From Apoda limacodes (taxonomy: Eukaryota; Arthropoda; Insecta; Lepidoptera; Limacodidae): DNA of 64,000 bases. This document shows positions 54,131 to 64,000 of the stretch, piece after piece (the stretch's first letter is position 1; every line of letters begins with the position of its first letter). The stretch is taken from contig OX291553.1 in assembly GCA_946406115.1 (NCBI GenBank), positions 1,555,001 to 1,619,000 on the forward strand, written 5' to 3'. Position numbers and translations under genes: made by a program. A model generated the notes under the pieces. The model was not told the DNA's origin, searched no databases, and saw only the letters and a list, made by a program, of their open reading frames with translations.

Positions 54131-54203
54131 CCGCTTACCATCAGGCGGGCCGTAAGCTTGTTTGCCACCTTAGTGGTATAAAAAAAAAAAAAAAAAAAAA
54201 AAT
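51866..54203 (+). mobile_element. 5'-truncated LINE copy B with poly(A)
   Basis: It begins at 51866 within the end of the endonuclease domain and runs to a 24-bp A run (54180-54203). Base for base it is nearly identical to copy A, so insertion is recent. It is inverted relative to copies A and C. No obvious target duplication. Confidence 0.93.
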
Positions 54204-55869
54204 GTCTTTTCTTACTCTTGTAATTTTTTTGGTTGGTTTTGGATTAATCGGCATATTATGCTCGGTTTGCAGCGCTAAATAAAAACGTCGTTCATGAAAC
54301 TTCACAGTTAATGGCATCTAGCGCTTAAGGAAAAATCAGTAGGTACTTAAGTATTTATATGGGTCCTTAAGAAATATCCTTAAATTATTAGGTAAATAAA
54401 CGAAATACCTACTAATCGTTTATTGTTATTTTACTTAATTAAGTATTTAAAATTCCAGGAGAATTCTTTACTCGAGGGACTAGGTATTTTTAAATCAATG
54501 TATGTAGTGCAAAGTATGGCAACACCTATTTAGAGCCCGGGGCGCGGCGCTACAGAGAAAATGCCGATAATCGAATTAAATAAGGTCAGTACTCAGTAGT
54601 GTTTTTCTATCTAGTGCGTACATGTTGAGTGTCAAATTTAGTGATATGATTTCTACTATAACAAACTACAGTGATTTAGTGTTTTACAACATACATGTGC
54701 GTAAGGTAGAGCGGGACGTGACCGGCAGACCAGCGTATCCCAAGATTACGTTGTTTTCACACAGGCTTCACGAAACTGGAATCTTTCACAAACGTGATAG
54801 CGAAGGCAGGCCAAGAACTCGAAGAGGATCCTACTACCAGTAGCCGACGCAGTGGTGTAGTCCTTGAAGTAGTCAACCACTGCAGAGTTTGTGAGACTGT
54901 CGACAGTGATGGACGGACATACGAAAGAATTGGTGCATAGTGATTGTGAATAGTGACTGTGGATCAAGGATGACATACGTGGATACTGTGCTTTTGTGAT
55001 CGTCATGAATATCGTCGTGTGTGGACAGATGCGTAAGCCTGTAAGTTATTATTAGTTTTTTTTGTTTAAGTTATTAAAGTTTGCATTTTCACGCGCCCTG
55101 TGCGTGGATACACTAAAGTACTAGGCTCTCATAGATACCGAAGAGATTTTTATGCCGTGGCGCGTAGTCATATTTGATTAAAAGTTAGGGTTGTGCAAAT
55201 AATAAGTGAAGAAAACATTGATTTAGTTTTTATGGAAATTGGTCAATTTACACAGTTCACAATTTCCACCTTCTGACATCGGCATAGTATTCAAATGATA
55301 CATGGTGCACACGTACGTAACGGGAGTATACACCATTTACGTAACATGTTCTATATACACAAATATACATATATTTACACACATACATAGACATATACAC
55401 AATAAATACATTCGTACGTACATATTAATAAATAAACAAACAGATACACATAATATACATATTTAAGAATAAATAAAATAAATTAACTGAGATAGGTCCT
55501 ATCTGTTGCAATCCTCGATTTGCCGCCTGATGTCACCCGATGAGTGGGCGCATCACACAAACACGAACATATACATATATGCAGACACACATTCAGATAG
55601 ACATCGCATACCTGGAGGTGGCCCAGCCCCTCACAACAAATGCTCACAATTTAAACTACCATCACTTCGGAAACTAGCTTAAGGGGAGAAGTGACAAGAA
55701 ACTCCCGGATGTACACCTGTTACCAATCAGCAACCAAGCATACAGCTTGTACTGAAATATGCATACACACACAAACATGCACGCACCTGCGCGACACACA
55801 CCACTCATCTGAAACCCCAAAATAAGTATGAGAAATAATATTTTTAATGTTAAATCTATATAAAAAGAA
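54204..55869. other. No gene recognised
   Basis: Includes a 73-codon frame at 54622-54843 without a recognisable domain and a tract of 'acatata'-type microsatellite-like sequence at 55345-55460. 55540-55580 resembles a lepidopteran repeat phrase ('tgatgtcacccgatgagtgg'). Confidence 0.5.
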
Positions 55870-55995
55870 ATAGAGTTATGAAATGAATGAGTCATGATGT
55901 TTTCCTTAACCGAAAAGCCAGTCGTGTGAATAATCAATGTATTTGAGATAGAAAAAGACTCATTGACACACATCAGGCTCGACTCTTCACCAAAG
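55870..55995 (-). repeat. SINE fragment, minus strand
   Basis: The reverse complement contains 'gtgtgtcaatgagtcttttt' and 'ttcggttaaggaaaacatca', aligned with the central part of the 50.2-kb SINE. Confidence 0.75.
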
Positions 55996-56167
55996 GGCGC
56001 AAGGTACTATCGACATCGCTGACTCGTTGACATAAAATTCTTTTGACGTAAAATTAGTCAGTCATTTTTTAATCTAGCCCTCATCCACCATTCGTCTAAG
56101 TCATAACATGCCATTAAGTACTTCGTTTTAAAAAAAGGTATCTTACTGAAGAGGTGAAGGCATATTT

Positions 56168-56890
56168 TTTAGGGTCCCGGACCTTAGGAAGAAAAACGAA
56201 ACCCTTATAAGATCACTCTCATACCTACATGTTTTTCCGTCCGACACCGACACCGTGATCCCAACGATGTAGCTAAATAAGGTTTATAAAATTATAGTTT
56301 TCTTCTCCTGTTCTCCTGGTTTTGTAAAGCTCAAATTTTAATTTCAATGTAAGTAATTTGTAGTTACGGAAAAAAGTAAGAAGTAGGCTGAAACTTATGG
56401 TACCCTCTGGCCTATCGATTATTTTTGTTGTTTTAGTACGGAACCTTAAATGTCGAACATGCTGAAAGTTAGTAAATAAAATCGTCCAAGTGCGAGTCGG
56501 ACTCGCGCACGAAGGGTTCCGTACCATTATCTATAAAAATGGCAAAAAAATCACGTTTGTTTTATGGGAGCCCCCCTTAAATATTCTTTATTTTAATTTA
56601 ATTATTTATCTTTAAAGTGACTATATAACTAAATATTCTGTGAATATTCTAAGCGGCTACCTGTTGCCGTTATCAATATCGAGCAAAAAAATAACGTTTG
56701 TTGTAGGAGAGCCCCCTTAAATATTTATTTAATTTTTTTTATTATTTGTTGCTATAGCGGCAACAAAAATACTTCTGCTGTGAAAATTTCAACTGTCTAC
56801 CTATCACGGTTCATGAGATACAGCCTGGTGACAGACGGACGGATGGACGGAACCCGCTAATTACCCTTCGGGTACGGAACCCTAAAAAGA
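56168..56890 (-). repeat. 'agggttccgtaccc' family, composite block
   Basis: 56480-56890 is a reverse-oriented copy of the 47-kb element: it begins 'agtcggactcgcgcacgaag' plus 'ggttccgtacc' and ends 'cgggtacggaaccctaaaaa', with 'gatacagcctggtgacagac' inside. A doubled middle ('gggagcccccc' and 'gagagcccccttaaatat') suggests two merged copies. 56168-56235 is a further partial copy. Confidence 0.75.
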
Positions 56891-57670
56891 CATTTATTAT
56901 TTTGAAAATCTGCAAACATATCATCTTTTTTTATTTCTTTCTAAATAATTGTTTATTCGCCATGATGACAAATAAATCTAAACTGGAACTTGAAACCCCT
57001 AAATAAAGCCTTCCAACTTGGTCCGCAAACCCCTTACACTCTGGTAAAAAATGTCAATATGGTTATCAAGTTTTTTTTGTTTCGTTTTGTGTTTTACGAA
57101 ACCACATCCATTTCTAAAACTCAATATTAACTGCCCAGCATACGAATTTATGTTTACTCTCCGGAAGGCCTTTAATAAATGAGGCATAGTCTCTTTCAGT
57201 CTTATGTTTAATTTGTAATGTAAATGTTCGAAGTATAAAACAAGTCATAACCTATCTTCAGAATGTTTTGTACCAGTTATGCAATATACTATCTTTGACT
57301 TGTAGTAGCCTACCATCTATAATGCAGAAAAAACTTGTCAAGAAGAAAGAAAAAGACACTAAATCAATAAAATAAATTCAACTCCACGATGACCTAAAAG
57401 AGCTTTCACCATAACATTCAACATAATAAAAAAGGTCAAGATTTCAAAGCATCTGCCTGGCATTCAATGGTTTAGTTGGCAACTCTCCAAAGCCCACTCT
57501 ACTATACAATACTCTACTATTGTTCCGATAAAGTAAAAGGAGAATAAGCAATTCTGTAAGAAGGCTCGACCTAGTCCTACATTTTAATTACAAATCGTAT
57601 AATGTTGCTATAAACTCAAGGTCTAGAAGTGAGTCATATGAAATTCCACAACATATAATAAGCATATTTC
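56891..57670. other. Mostly non-coding; short LINE endonuclease fragment
   Basis: On the minus strand 56999-57187 ends with 'DIFYQSVRGLRTKLEGF', which resembles the first residues of jockey-type LINE endonucleases ('YYQNVRGLRTK' type). The rest of the element is absent. Otherwise AT-rich. Confidence 0.4.
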
Positions 57671-57674
57671 GGCC

Positions 57675-59647
57675 ATGAATAAATTAATTGAAGTGAGTAA
57701 TTATAACTATGAAAGATTTGAATCCTTAACACGTGAATCAACATGGAACATAGAACTACAGAAACCCAGTTTAACAGAAGGCAATCAATCATGTGCATTG
57801 CAACCCTTGTCACCAAATAAAGAGCAGAGTCAAGCTAGTATTGTGCGTACTAGTATAACTCCTGCACATCCCTCTCAACTTCAGGGAAGTGTTTTTGTGG
57901 ATCAGGACTCACCTCAGTGTTACAATGAAGTTGAAAAAACTATAATGTTCTCCGATAGAGTTGGTATAGGGTTAGATCATATTTTGAATGATAAATTGAA
58001 CCACACTGTTCTAAACATATGTATCCCCAATACTACATACAGGCGAAATGCGAACTCAATAGCTAGCAGAAAATATGATAACGACTGTACTATTATATAA
58101 TTTGTAGGCAATAGTTTAAAAGTTACAAAGCGGGACTGAGTTAAATCTTATAATTCACTCTCAAATTTAGGAGTCAAAAAAACTGTTATTTGCACTTTTC
58201 CTTTTTCAAAAAGACTGTCACATAAACAAAACCAACGTATTCATAAATTAAATAATGTCTTGTACAATTTGACATGTAAAAATAATAATTTATATTTGTT
58301 TGACATAAATAAGTTTTAATCTAGTTTTATATTGACTAAAGGTACATTGTATCTATCCAATTATTGTAAGCAACGACTGACTACTTGGTTAGCATATAAT
58401 ATTTTTAACTCTTCTGTAGATATCTACTTGGACAGCACTGATATTGTTTGTAGTGTTACTAATAGTGAGGTGGCTCTGATAAGTAGTTTTAAGGAGTCTT
58501 TTGACCAATAAAATATTAGTACTTTTTGTGATATTGCTAATAACAAAACTAGTGACGGCTCAGTAAGCGATTTAAACTGAGACACAAGACAACGGACAAG
58601 TCCCCTAGTTTACACATTGTAAAGTCGATCAAGCCAACAGATCTTTTAAATATTGTACATCAAAATATTCAGGGCTTGTCTGGCAAGGAATTACAAATTG
58701 AATTATTTTTAAGAAGGCTGGATGCTTATGTGTTGTACCTTACTGAGCATTGGCTAGAAAAACATAAATTAATGTTAAACATTCCAGATTATTGTATTTC
58801 TAGTGCATTTTTGAGAGAAAATACAATTCGTGGGTGGTGATTAATACTTGATAACAATAAATTTGATGCAAAAGAACGCAAAGATATTATTGGGCTTTCA
58901 CAAGAGCGAATAATTGAGCTCTCTTGTATAGAATTAAATAGGTTTGTTATTTTGTGTGTACATCGCCCTCCATCATCAAATTATAGTTCCTCTGAATCAG
59001 TGATGGAGGAAGTGCTGAAATGCATAAGTAATAGCAAGAAATCAGTTATTGTTTGTGGAGATTTAAACATTAATCTTCTACAAGAAACACCCACTAAGGA
59101 TAGACTTCTTAACTTATTTGAATGTTTTGACCTACATAATGTGTTTCTAGAACCAACTAGAATTACAGCCACATCGGCACCTGTATTGATAATATTTTTT
59201 GCAATGTAGAGGCTGCTGCGAAGCTAATTATTTCCAACTTAATATCTGACCACTGCGGTCAGAAACATCATTATATCATTGTATCATTTTTCAACGCAGA
59301 AGTAAAACAGTGCAATTTAGTATCATGTAGACCAGTGACATCTGCTCGTATTAATCAATTCCAAGTTAATGTCGAATATAAAATTCCATTTTTGTTATTC
59401 ACAAAGGATGATCCAGATCATATGAACAATACTCTTTTTGACTTTTTGAAAACTGAGTTCGAACAGGTATTTAAAGTAAAAACTATTAAAGGAAATTCAG
59501 GAATGAAATTCAGTGATTGGGCTACACCAGGAATACATAGAAGTCGAGTCAGATTATATGAATTATATGAAATGAAAAAATACAATACAAGCTCAGATTT
59601 TATTGAATATGTGATACGGTTTCTAAAACGTTTAAATAAGTCTGTGG
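57675..59647 (+). mobile_element. LINE D: ORF1 esterase-type plus endonuclease, interrupted
   Basis: 57675-58100 begins the ORF1-like protein. Frames to about 58500 continue with 'KKTVICTFPFSKRLSHKQN', 'LYNLTCKNNNLYLFDINKF' and a C-terminal 'LYLSNYCKQRLTTWLAYNIF', like the SGNH-esterase-type ORF1 of CR1-group LINEs. 58640-59645 is the endonuclease: 'NIVHQNIQGLSGKELQIELF', 'YLTEHWLEKHKLML', 'SVIVCGDLNINLLQ' and 'NVFLEPTRITATS'. It is cut off at 59647 by LINE C and the RT is missing. Stops are common. Confidence 0.7.
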
Positions 59648-61991
59648 TTTTTTTTTTATACCACTAAGGTGGCAAACAAGCTTATGGTCCGCCTGATGGT
59701 AAGCGGTCACCGTAGCCCATGGACGCTTGCAACACCAGGGGTATCACTTGCGCGTTACCGACCCTTCAGAAATCTAATAACTTCTTTCTTTAAGAACTCC
59801 ATACTGTAGTCCTTGCAGAAAACCTTGGCACGAGCTCATTCCACAACTAAAGCGTTCGCGGGAGTAGGTTCTAAAGTGTGAGAATTAATTCCCTGCCGAT
59901 GGCGAGCAGTGCGATGGTAGAAAGTAACCGTGGGCATCATTTCGAACAATCCTCAGAACACAACCCATTGTACAAGCGGTAGAACCTGCCCAGAGATGGC
60001 AGCCGTACTCCATATGGGGCCGAACTTGCGACTTGTAAAGTAACAACCTTTGCCCCGACGTGAAGTACACCAAGTTTTTTGGACGCCAGCTTCACCTTAT
60101 CTTGTAAATGATCTCGGAACTGAACATCGCTGGAGATGTGGACACCAAGGATCCCAATGCTCTTGGAGATGGAGAGGGGAGTGTTCTGGAATTGTGGGAC
60201 TACAGTGAATGGAGTTTTCTTAGCGGTGAACGCGCACACTTGTGTCTTTGTAGGGTTGCATCGGACCAAGTTTACCCGTCCCCAGTCAGAGACCTGGGAA
60301 AGTGTGGTCTCGATTTGAGACACAAGTTCTCCGCGGTTTTCCTCCACAACGGAACGAGGGATGTTTGCACGACCCGTGTAAGAAGTGTCTCCAGTACTGT
60401 CATCTGCATAGCAATGTATGTTGTTGATGTCCAACATGTCATTGATATGCAGCAGAAACAGCGTAGGAGACAGCACAGAGCATTGCGGGACACCAGCATT
60501 AATGTCCATGCTATCTAAGCAACTACCGTCAACTACGGTTCGTATGCGTCTACCGGACAAAAAGCTAGCCACCCATTTGCACAAACCCTCGGGCACTCCT
60601 TAAGATGGCAACTTCGATAGAATACCCCGGTGCCAGACCCGATCGAAAGCCTTCGCTATGTCCAGGCTACATGTCAATGCCACCCCTGACTCTCAATGGC
60701 TAGTGCCCATCGGTGTGTGAGATACACTAGAAGGTCACCAGTCGAGCGACCGTGGCGAAAGCCATATTGACGGTCACTGACCAGATCGTGTACTTCTAGG
60801 TATCTTAGAAGCTTTGTGTTGATCACACGCTCCATCACCTTAGAGAGGAGAGAGGTAATAGCGATAGGCCTGTATTTCGATGGATCTGATCTATCGCCTT
60901 TTTTGGGCTCCGGGTGCACATTCGCAGTCTTCCATGAAGACGGAAATTGCCTAGTGCGGTAGGAAAGCGCGAAGAGGCGCGTAAGTACAGGACATAACTC
61001 AGGAGCACAGTGCTTAAGCACCACTGCTGGTATACCGTCTGGCCTACTCGACTTATGAACGTCTAGAGAAAGCAACGCCCGCCTGACCTCCCGCTGCGTT
61101 ATGGATATTTCCGGCATGGTCTTACCGCACCACGGTATAGTAGGTGGTACAGCGCCTTCATCGTTCATATTCGAGTTCGAGGCAAAGAGACTGCCCAGTA
61201 GATCGGCTTTCTCTTTAGCACTATGGGCCAAGTCACCATCGGTCTTTCGCAGTGGTGGTAACGACGACTGGCAAAAGTTCCCTTCGGCAGCTTTGGCAAG
61301 CGACCAGAAAGCACGACTCCCAGAAGGATAGCTCGCAAGTCGCCCACCTATTTTGCCGATGAATTGGAATTTTGCTCTGGCAGTTGCTTTCTTACTGAAC
61401 CTCGAGGCAGCATTTAATTTGCGTTTTAACTCAGAAATATTCGGATCCTTATTATAACGAGCCGTGGTCCAAGCCTCATATGCATTTTGCTTAAGAATTT
61501 TAGCTTTTCTGCAAGACCTATTAAACCACGGTCGTTTTTGACGCCGGCAGCTACTCTCGGGCTAGGAATATAGCATTCCATACCAGCAAGGATTGTCTCA
61601 GTGACTGCGGCTGCGCAGACGTCAGGATCTTCTGAGTTAAAGCAGATCTACCTCCACGGGTACGATGCGTAAAAATCTTGCAATCCATCCCAGTCTGCCG
61701 ATTTATAGTGCCACACACGACGCCAATTAGTTGGCCCAGAAGGATCGGGTTGTGTGCATGACACTTGAGTCCGAACGAGACAGTGGTCCGAGGAGCCAAG
61801 AGGCGCATCCACTGAGACGAAGTATCCGTCCGGACGAGTAGTCAGCAGAAGGTCCAGTATGGCGCTCGTATGTTCCTCTATATCTGGTATTCTTGTTGGA
61901 GAAAGTACCAGCTGAGAGAATCCATAGGTCAGAGCAAATTCATGAGCAGATATCCCAGCATAGTTATTGGTTCGAGAACTGAGCCACTCGC
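59648..61991 (-). mobile_element. LINE copy C, 5'-truncated with internal deletions
   Basis: Poly(A) as T9 at 59648-59656; the 3' motif and the RT match copies A and B closely. Internal deletions occur in the C-terminal domain (around 59845-60065). The frame is broken between 60596 and 60674. The catalytic 'HCYADDSTGD' and 'DIAKAF' regions are present but in separate pieces. At the 5' end the endonuclease retains 'GSSDHCLV', the canonical Ser-Asp-His. Similarity stops at 61991 inside the endonuclease ('EWLSSRTNNYAGISAHEFAL'). Confidence 0.9.
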
Positions 61992-62825
61992 ATTCGAGCC
62001 ATCCCGTCCAGTGCCTCCTTTGGGGTAGTACGAGCATTACTCGATTCGGGTTCTCATGGTTGCTTAGAATCGACTTTTTTGGTAGGGAATCTGAAGTTAA
62101 AGTTGGCTCTATTTGCGGAATCTATTCAAGGCATCGGTGGCCTAAAAGTCTTGAAGCATTGTTATTTCTCCACTTCACAATTCTCTTATGTATCCTCCAT
62201 GCCGGCGGATATGAGCTTAGGAAATTGATATCCAACTCTCCTGATCTCTTTAATGGTATTGCCGAGGAGTTCCTACAGGATCCTCTGATCTTCCAGAATG
62301 TTGACAACCCAGATTTAGTATCAATTCTTGGAGTACAATACTAAGCAATTGCAGTGTTTCTCCTTCCAGGTGGAAACTCTTTCAACTCCTAAGACCAGGA
62401 CTAAGTGCTCTGTGTTGTCTACCATAGCTTGGATCTTCGACAATTGCGGTTGGGTTGCTCCTGTTGTTGTTTGGGCCAAGTGTAATTTACAAAAGGTAGT
62501 AAGTTTACTGGTGATCTATTGGCATACTGGATGCGTTATGTTTTTTCCATTCAGGATCTCTCTCATATGCATATCCCTAGATGCTTTTTACTGCCGATGC
62601 CGGGTCAATCTAGTATCACGCTCCACGGCTTCTCTGACGCTTCTGAGGTTGGTTTTACTGCTATGATTTATCTTCGTATCGTCCAGCCCGATGGTTCGGT
62701 ATTTCTCAAGTTAGTTACGGCCAAGACAAAGGTCACCCCCATTCGCACCTATCTTACGATTCCAAAGATGGAATTGTCTGGTGCTACTCTTTTGAGCCAC
62801 AGTTATTTATTAAGTACAGATTGAG
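61992..62825 (+). pseudogene. BEL/Pao retrotransposon fragment (protease and RT/RNase H)
   Basis: The frame just after the LINE junction gives 'SFGVVRALLDSGSHGCLEST', the BEL/Pao aspartic protease active site. From about 62330 the sequence jumps to the RT region ('VETLSTPKTRTKCSVLSTIA', 'FDNCGWVAPVVVWAKC'). 62519-62824 reads 'QSSITLHGFSDASEVGFTAM' and 'TYLTIPKMELSGATLLSHS', the RNase H start. The missing middle shows an internal deletion. Frames shift at least twice. Confidence 0.8.
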
Positions 62826-62852
62826 TAGGTACTAGAAAACAGTGCGTGAAAG

Positions 62853-63602
62853 TAGGGTTACCATATCAAAATTTTAAGTAAGGGAACTGTAACACATGTT
62901 TGTTTGATATAAGGGTTGTATTTTTTAAGTCATCTTTAAAATCTTTCTTTCTGTTTTTAAATTTTTACTACTTCAAAATTTTATTTTAAAAGTTCTATTG
63001 CAACTACAATATTGTCAATTCTTCATAAAACGTAACGATCATTAATAATATGAATAATATTTTCATATTTCACAGCTTGAAACCGATCTTGAGCATGTAC
63101 TACATGCAGCATAGCTTGGTCGGCAGTAATGTGCATCTGAAAAAGACTTTGGTGCCACACAAATTTAAGTGTCAAGAACGAGATAAAAGGCAGCAAAAAA
63201 ATACATACAAATTTACGCAAAATGTTTTGTTTTCGTTTTATTATTAAAATTAACAAATCAGATACTGACATTGAATGGAATATACACCTCCAAATATTAC
63301 AAAGAGCTATTATAGCAAGTAATAATCTGGTTCAAATAAAGTATTTCAGGTAACCATTTTTTTTTATTAATATGCTTTTGAATGTGTTTCATTTTATCAG
63401 TTGTAGATAATATCTTGTACGCATCTGCACAAAATTGGTATTTTTGTACTCGCGCCGTGTAAAAATTATCTTCATTTCATAACAGTATCATAAATAACTA
63501 TATTACAAAATAAATATTCTTTACTTATTACGTTAAATTTGACTATTATAATCGGTTGAAAAACCCGACTAGTTAGTAAAGTCCGAACGTATGGTTACCC
63601 TA
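62853..63602. mobile_element. Candidate non-autonomous TIR element (about 750 bp)
   Basis: 'tagggttaccata' at 62853 and the inverted 'tatggttacccta' ending at 63602 match at 12 of 13 positions. The interior is AT-rich without a supported frame. TA-rich ends would suit a Tc1/mariner-type target, but the ends may be simple coincidence in an AT-rich setting. Confidence 0.45.
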
Positions 63603-63833
63603 AGCCCAGGTGGATATCTGGATGACGCTGGAAGGAGACAGAAATTAGGTAGGTACCTACCTAGGTTTGAACCAAACGGGAACGGGAAGCGGGCCATGTA
63701 ATTGTGCTGAGTGATAGGCTAGGCTAAATATACCTAGGTAGGTAGCTGGATGATAAGTGTACTATAGCTATCTTAAGAGTATCGGATTCACAGCGCGCTC
63801 CATACAACAGGATTTTACTCCTATGATGCATAT

Positions 63834-63941
63834 TGTAGTGACGTAACCCACACTTATATTAATGTATTACCTATGCTAAATAAGAGTAGTAATAAATGAC
63901 TCGTTGAACATAAAGGTTGTTTCCTTTGTCCCGATGCTACA
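63834..63941 (+). repeat. 5' LTR of a retrotransposon leaving the window
   Basis: 108 bp from TGTAG to CTACA, with perfect 5-bp inverted termini and a polyadenylation-like 'aataaa' inside. It is followed immediately by a TGG-starting primer site. The LTR is short, so its 5' limit could lie further left. Confidence 0.6.
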
Positions 63942-63956
63942 TGGCGACCCTCGGCC
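63942..63956 (+). promoter_or_regulatory. Primer-binding site after the terminal LTR
   Basis: 'tggcgaccctcggcc' begins directly after the LTR. It shares TGGCGACCCT-type sequence with the damaged site of the 41.7-kb gypsy element. The internal region of this element lies beyond base 64000. Confidence 0.6.
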
Positions 63957-64000
63957 AGCGGCCCGTCGTAAACAAACCGTGAGGAGAAAGACTTTTTATT

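Noticed and set aside
54622..54843. 73-codon frame beginning 'MLSVKFSDMISTI'
   Set aside because: No recognisable domain, no splice context; kept only as part of a gene-free stretch.

Overview
The window looks like nuclear DNA of a moth or butterfly (Lepidoptera). It is AT-rich and intron-rich. It carries several repeat families I know from lepidopteran genomes: a LINE ending in the motif around 'cacctgatggtaagcggtc', the 'agggttccgtaccc' element, and a tRNA-derived SINE with 'accaatgag' and an intact B box. No bacterial-style operon or complete viral genome is present. Most of the sequence is transposable-element DNA, much of it nested.

One host gene threads through the window on the + strand. 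It is an immunoglobulin-superfamily cell-surface or secreted protein. Its exons lie at 10873-11022 (second half of an Ig domain with D-x-G-x-Y-x-C), 31254-31361 (Thr-rich stalk), 32148-32252 and 32461-32486 (stop). A further candidate terminal exon at 33234-33382 ends in a hydrophobic, GPI-signal-like tail. All junctions are phase 1 and the intron between the first two exons is about 20 kb of mobile elements.

Layout: 1-8.75 kb is the right part of a Polinton/Maverick element, all on the minus strand: a structural-protein candidate, an integrase split by a -1 overlap, an unrecognised conserved-type ORF, a small hydrophobic-tail protein, the packaging ATPase, protein-primed PolB with a 5' intron and one frameshift, and an unrecognised ORF. 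8.9-10.8 kb has a compound minisatellite, an RT-associated fragment and a decayed LINE. 11.2-19.9 kb is an errantivirus-like Ty3/gypsy element on the minus strand (LTR, gag, protease, RT, RNase H, integrase, env remnant), with a coiled-coil ORF1-like copy inserted in gag. 21.8-23.7 kb is a CR1/jockey-type LINE remnant. 23.8-28.8 kb is a Mutator-like transposase gene split by a nearly complete LINE (24.2-27.9 kb).

33.5-40.7 kb is mostly non-coding with two striking tandem arrays (30-bp units at 36.2 kb; CpG-rich palindromic 45-bp units at 37.8 kb). 40.7-47.5 kb is a Tc1/mariner element interrupted by a second Ty3/gypsy element, itself hit by a LINE 3' end. 47.7-50.2 kb is a truncated Ty1/copia element. 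50.2 kb is a SINE. 51.9-54.2 kb is a young 5'-truncated LINE on the + strand. 57.7-59.6 kb is an ORF1-esterase/endonuclease LINE interrupted by a third LINE copy (59.6-62.0 kb, minus), which abuts a BEL/Pao fragment (62.0-62.8 kb). A TIR element (62.85-63.6 kb) and the 5' LTR plus primer site of an element leaving the window follow.

Homology calls rest on recognising motifs by eye; no database search was possible. I did not find an obviously new molecular system. The best leads are the possible UGA-C readthrough or alternative tail in the Ig gene, the slippery-site overlap in the Polinton integrase, the unrecognised Polinton ORF, and the two palindromic or multi-frame-open tandem arrays.
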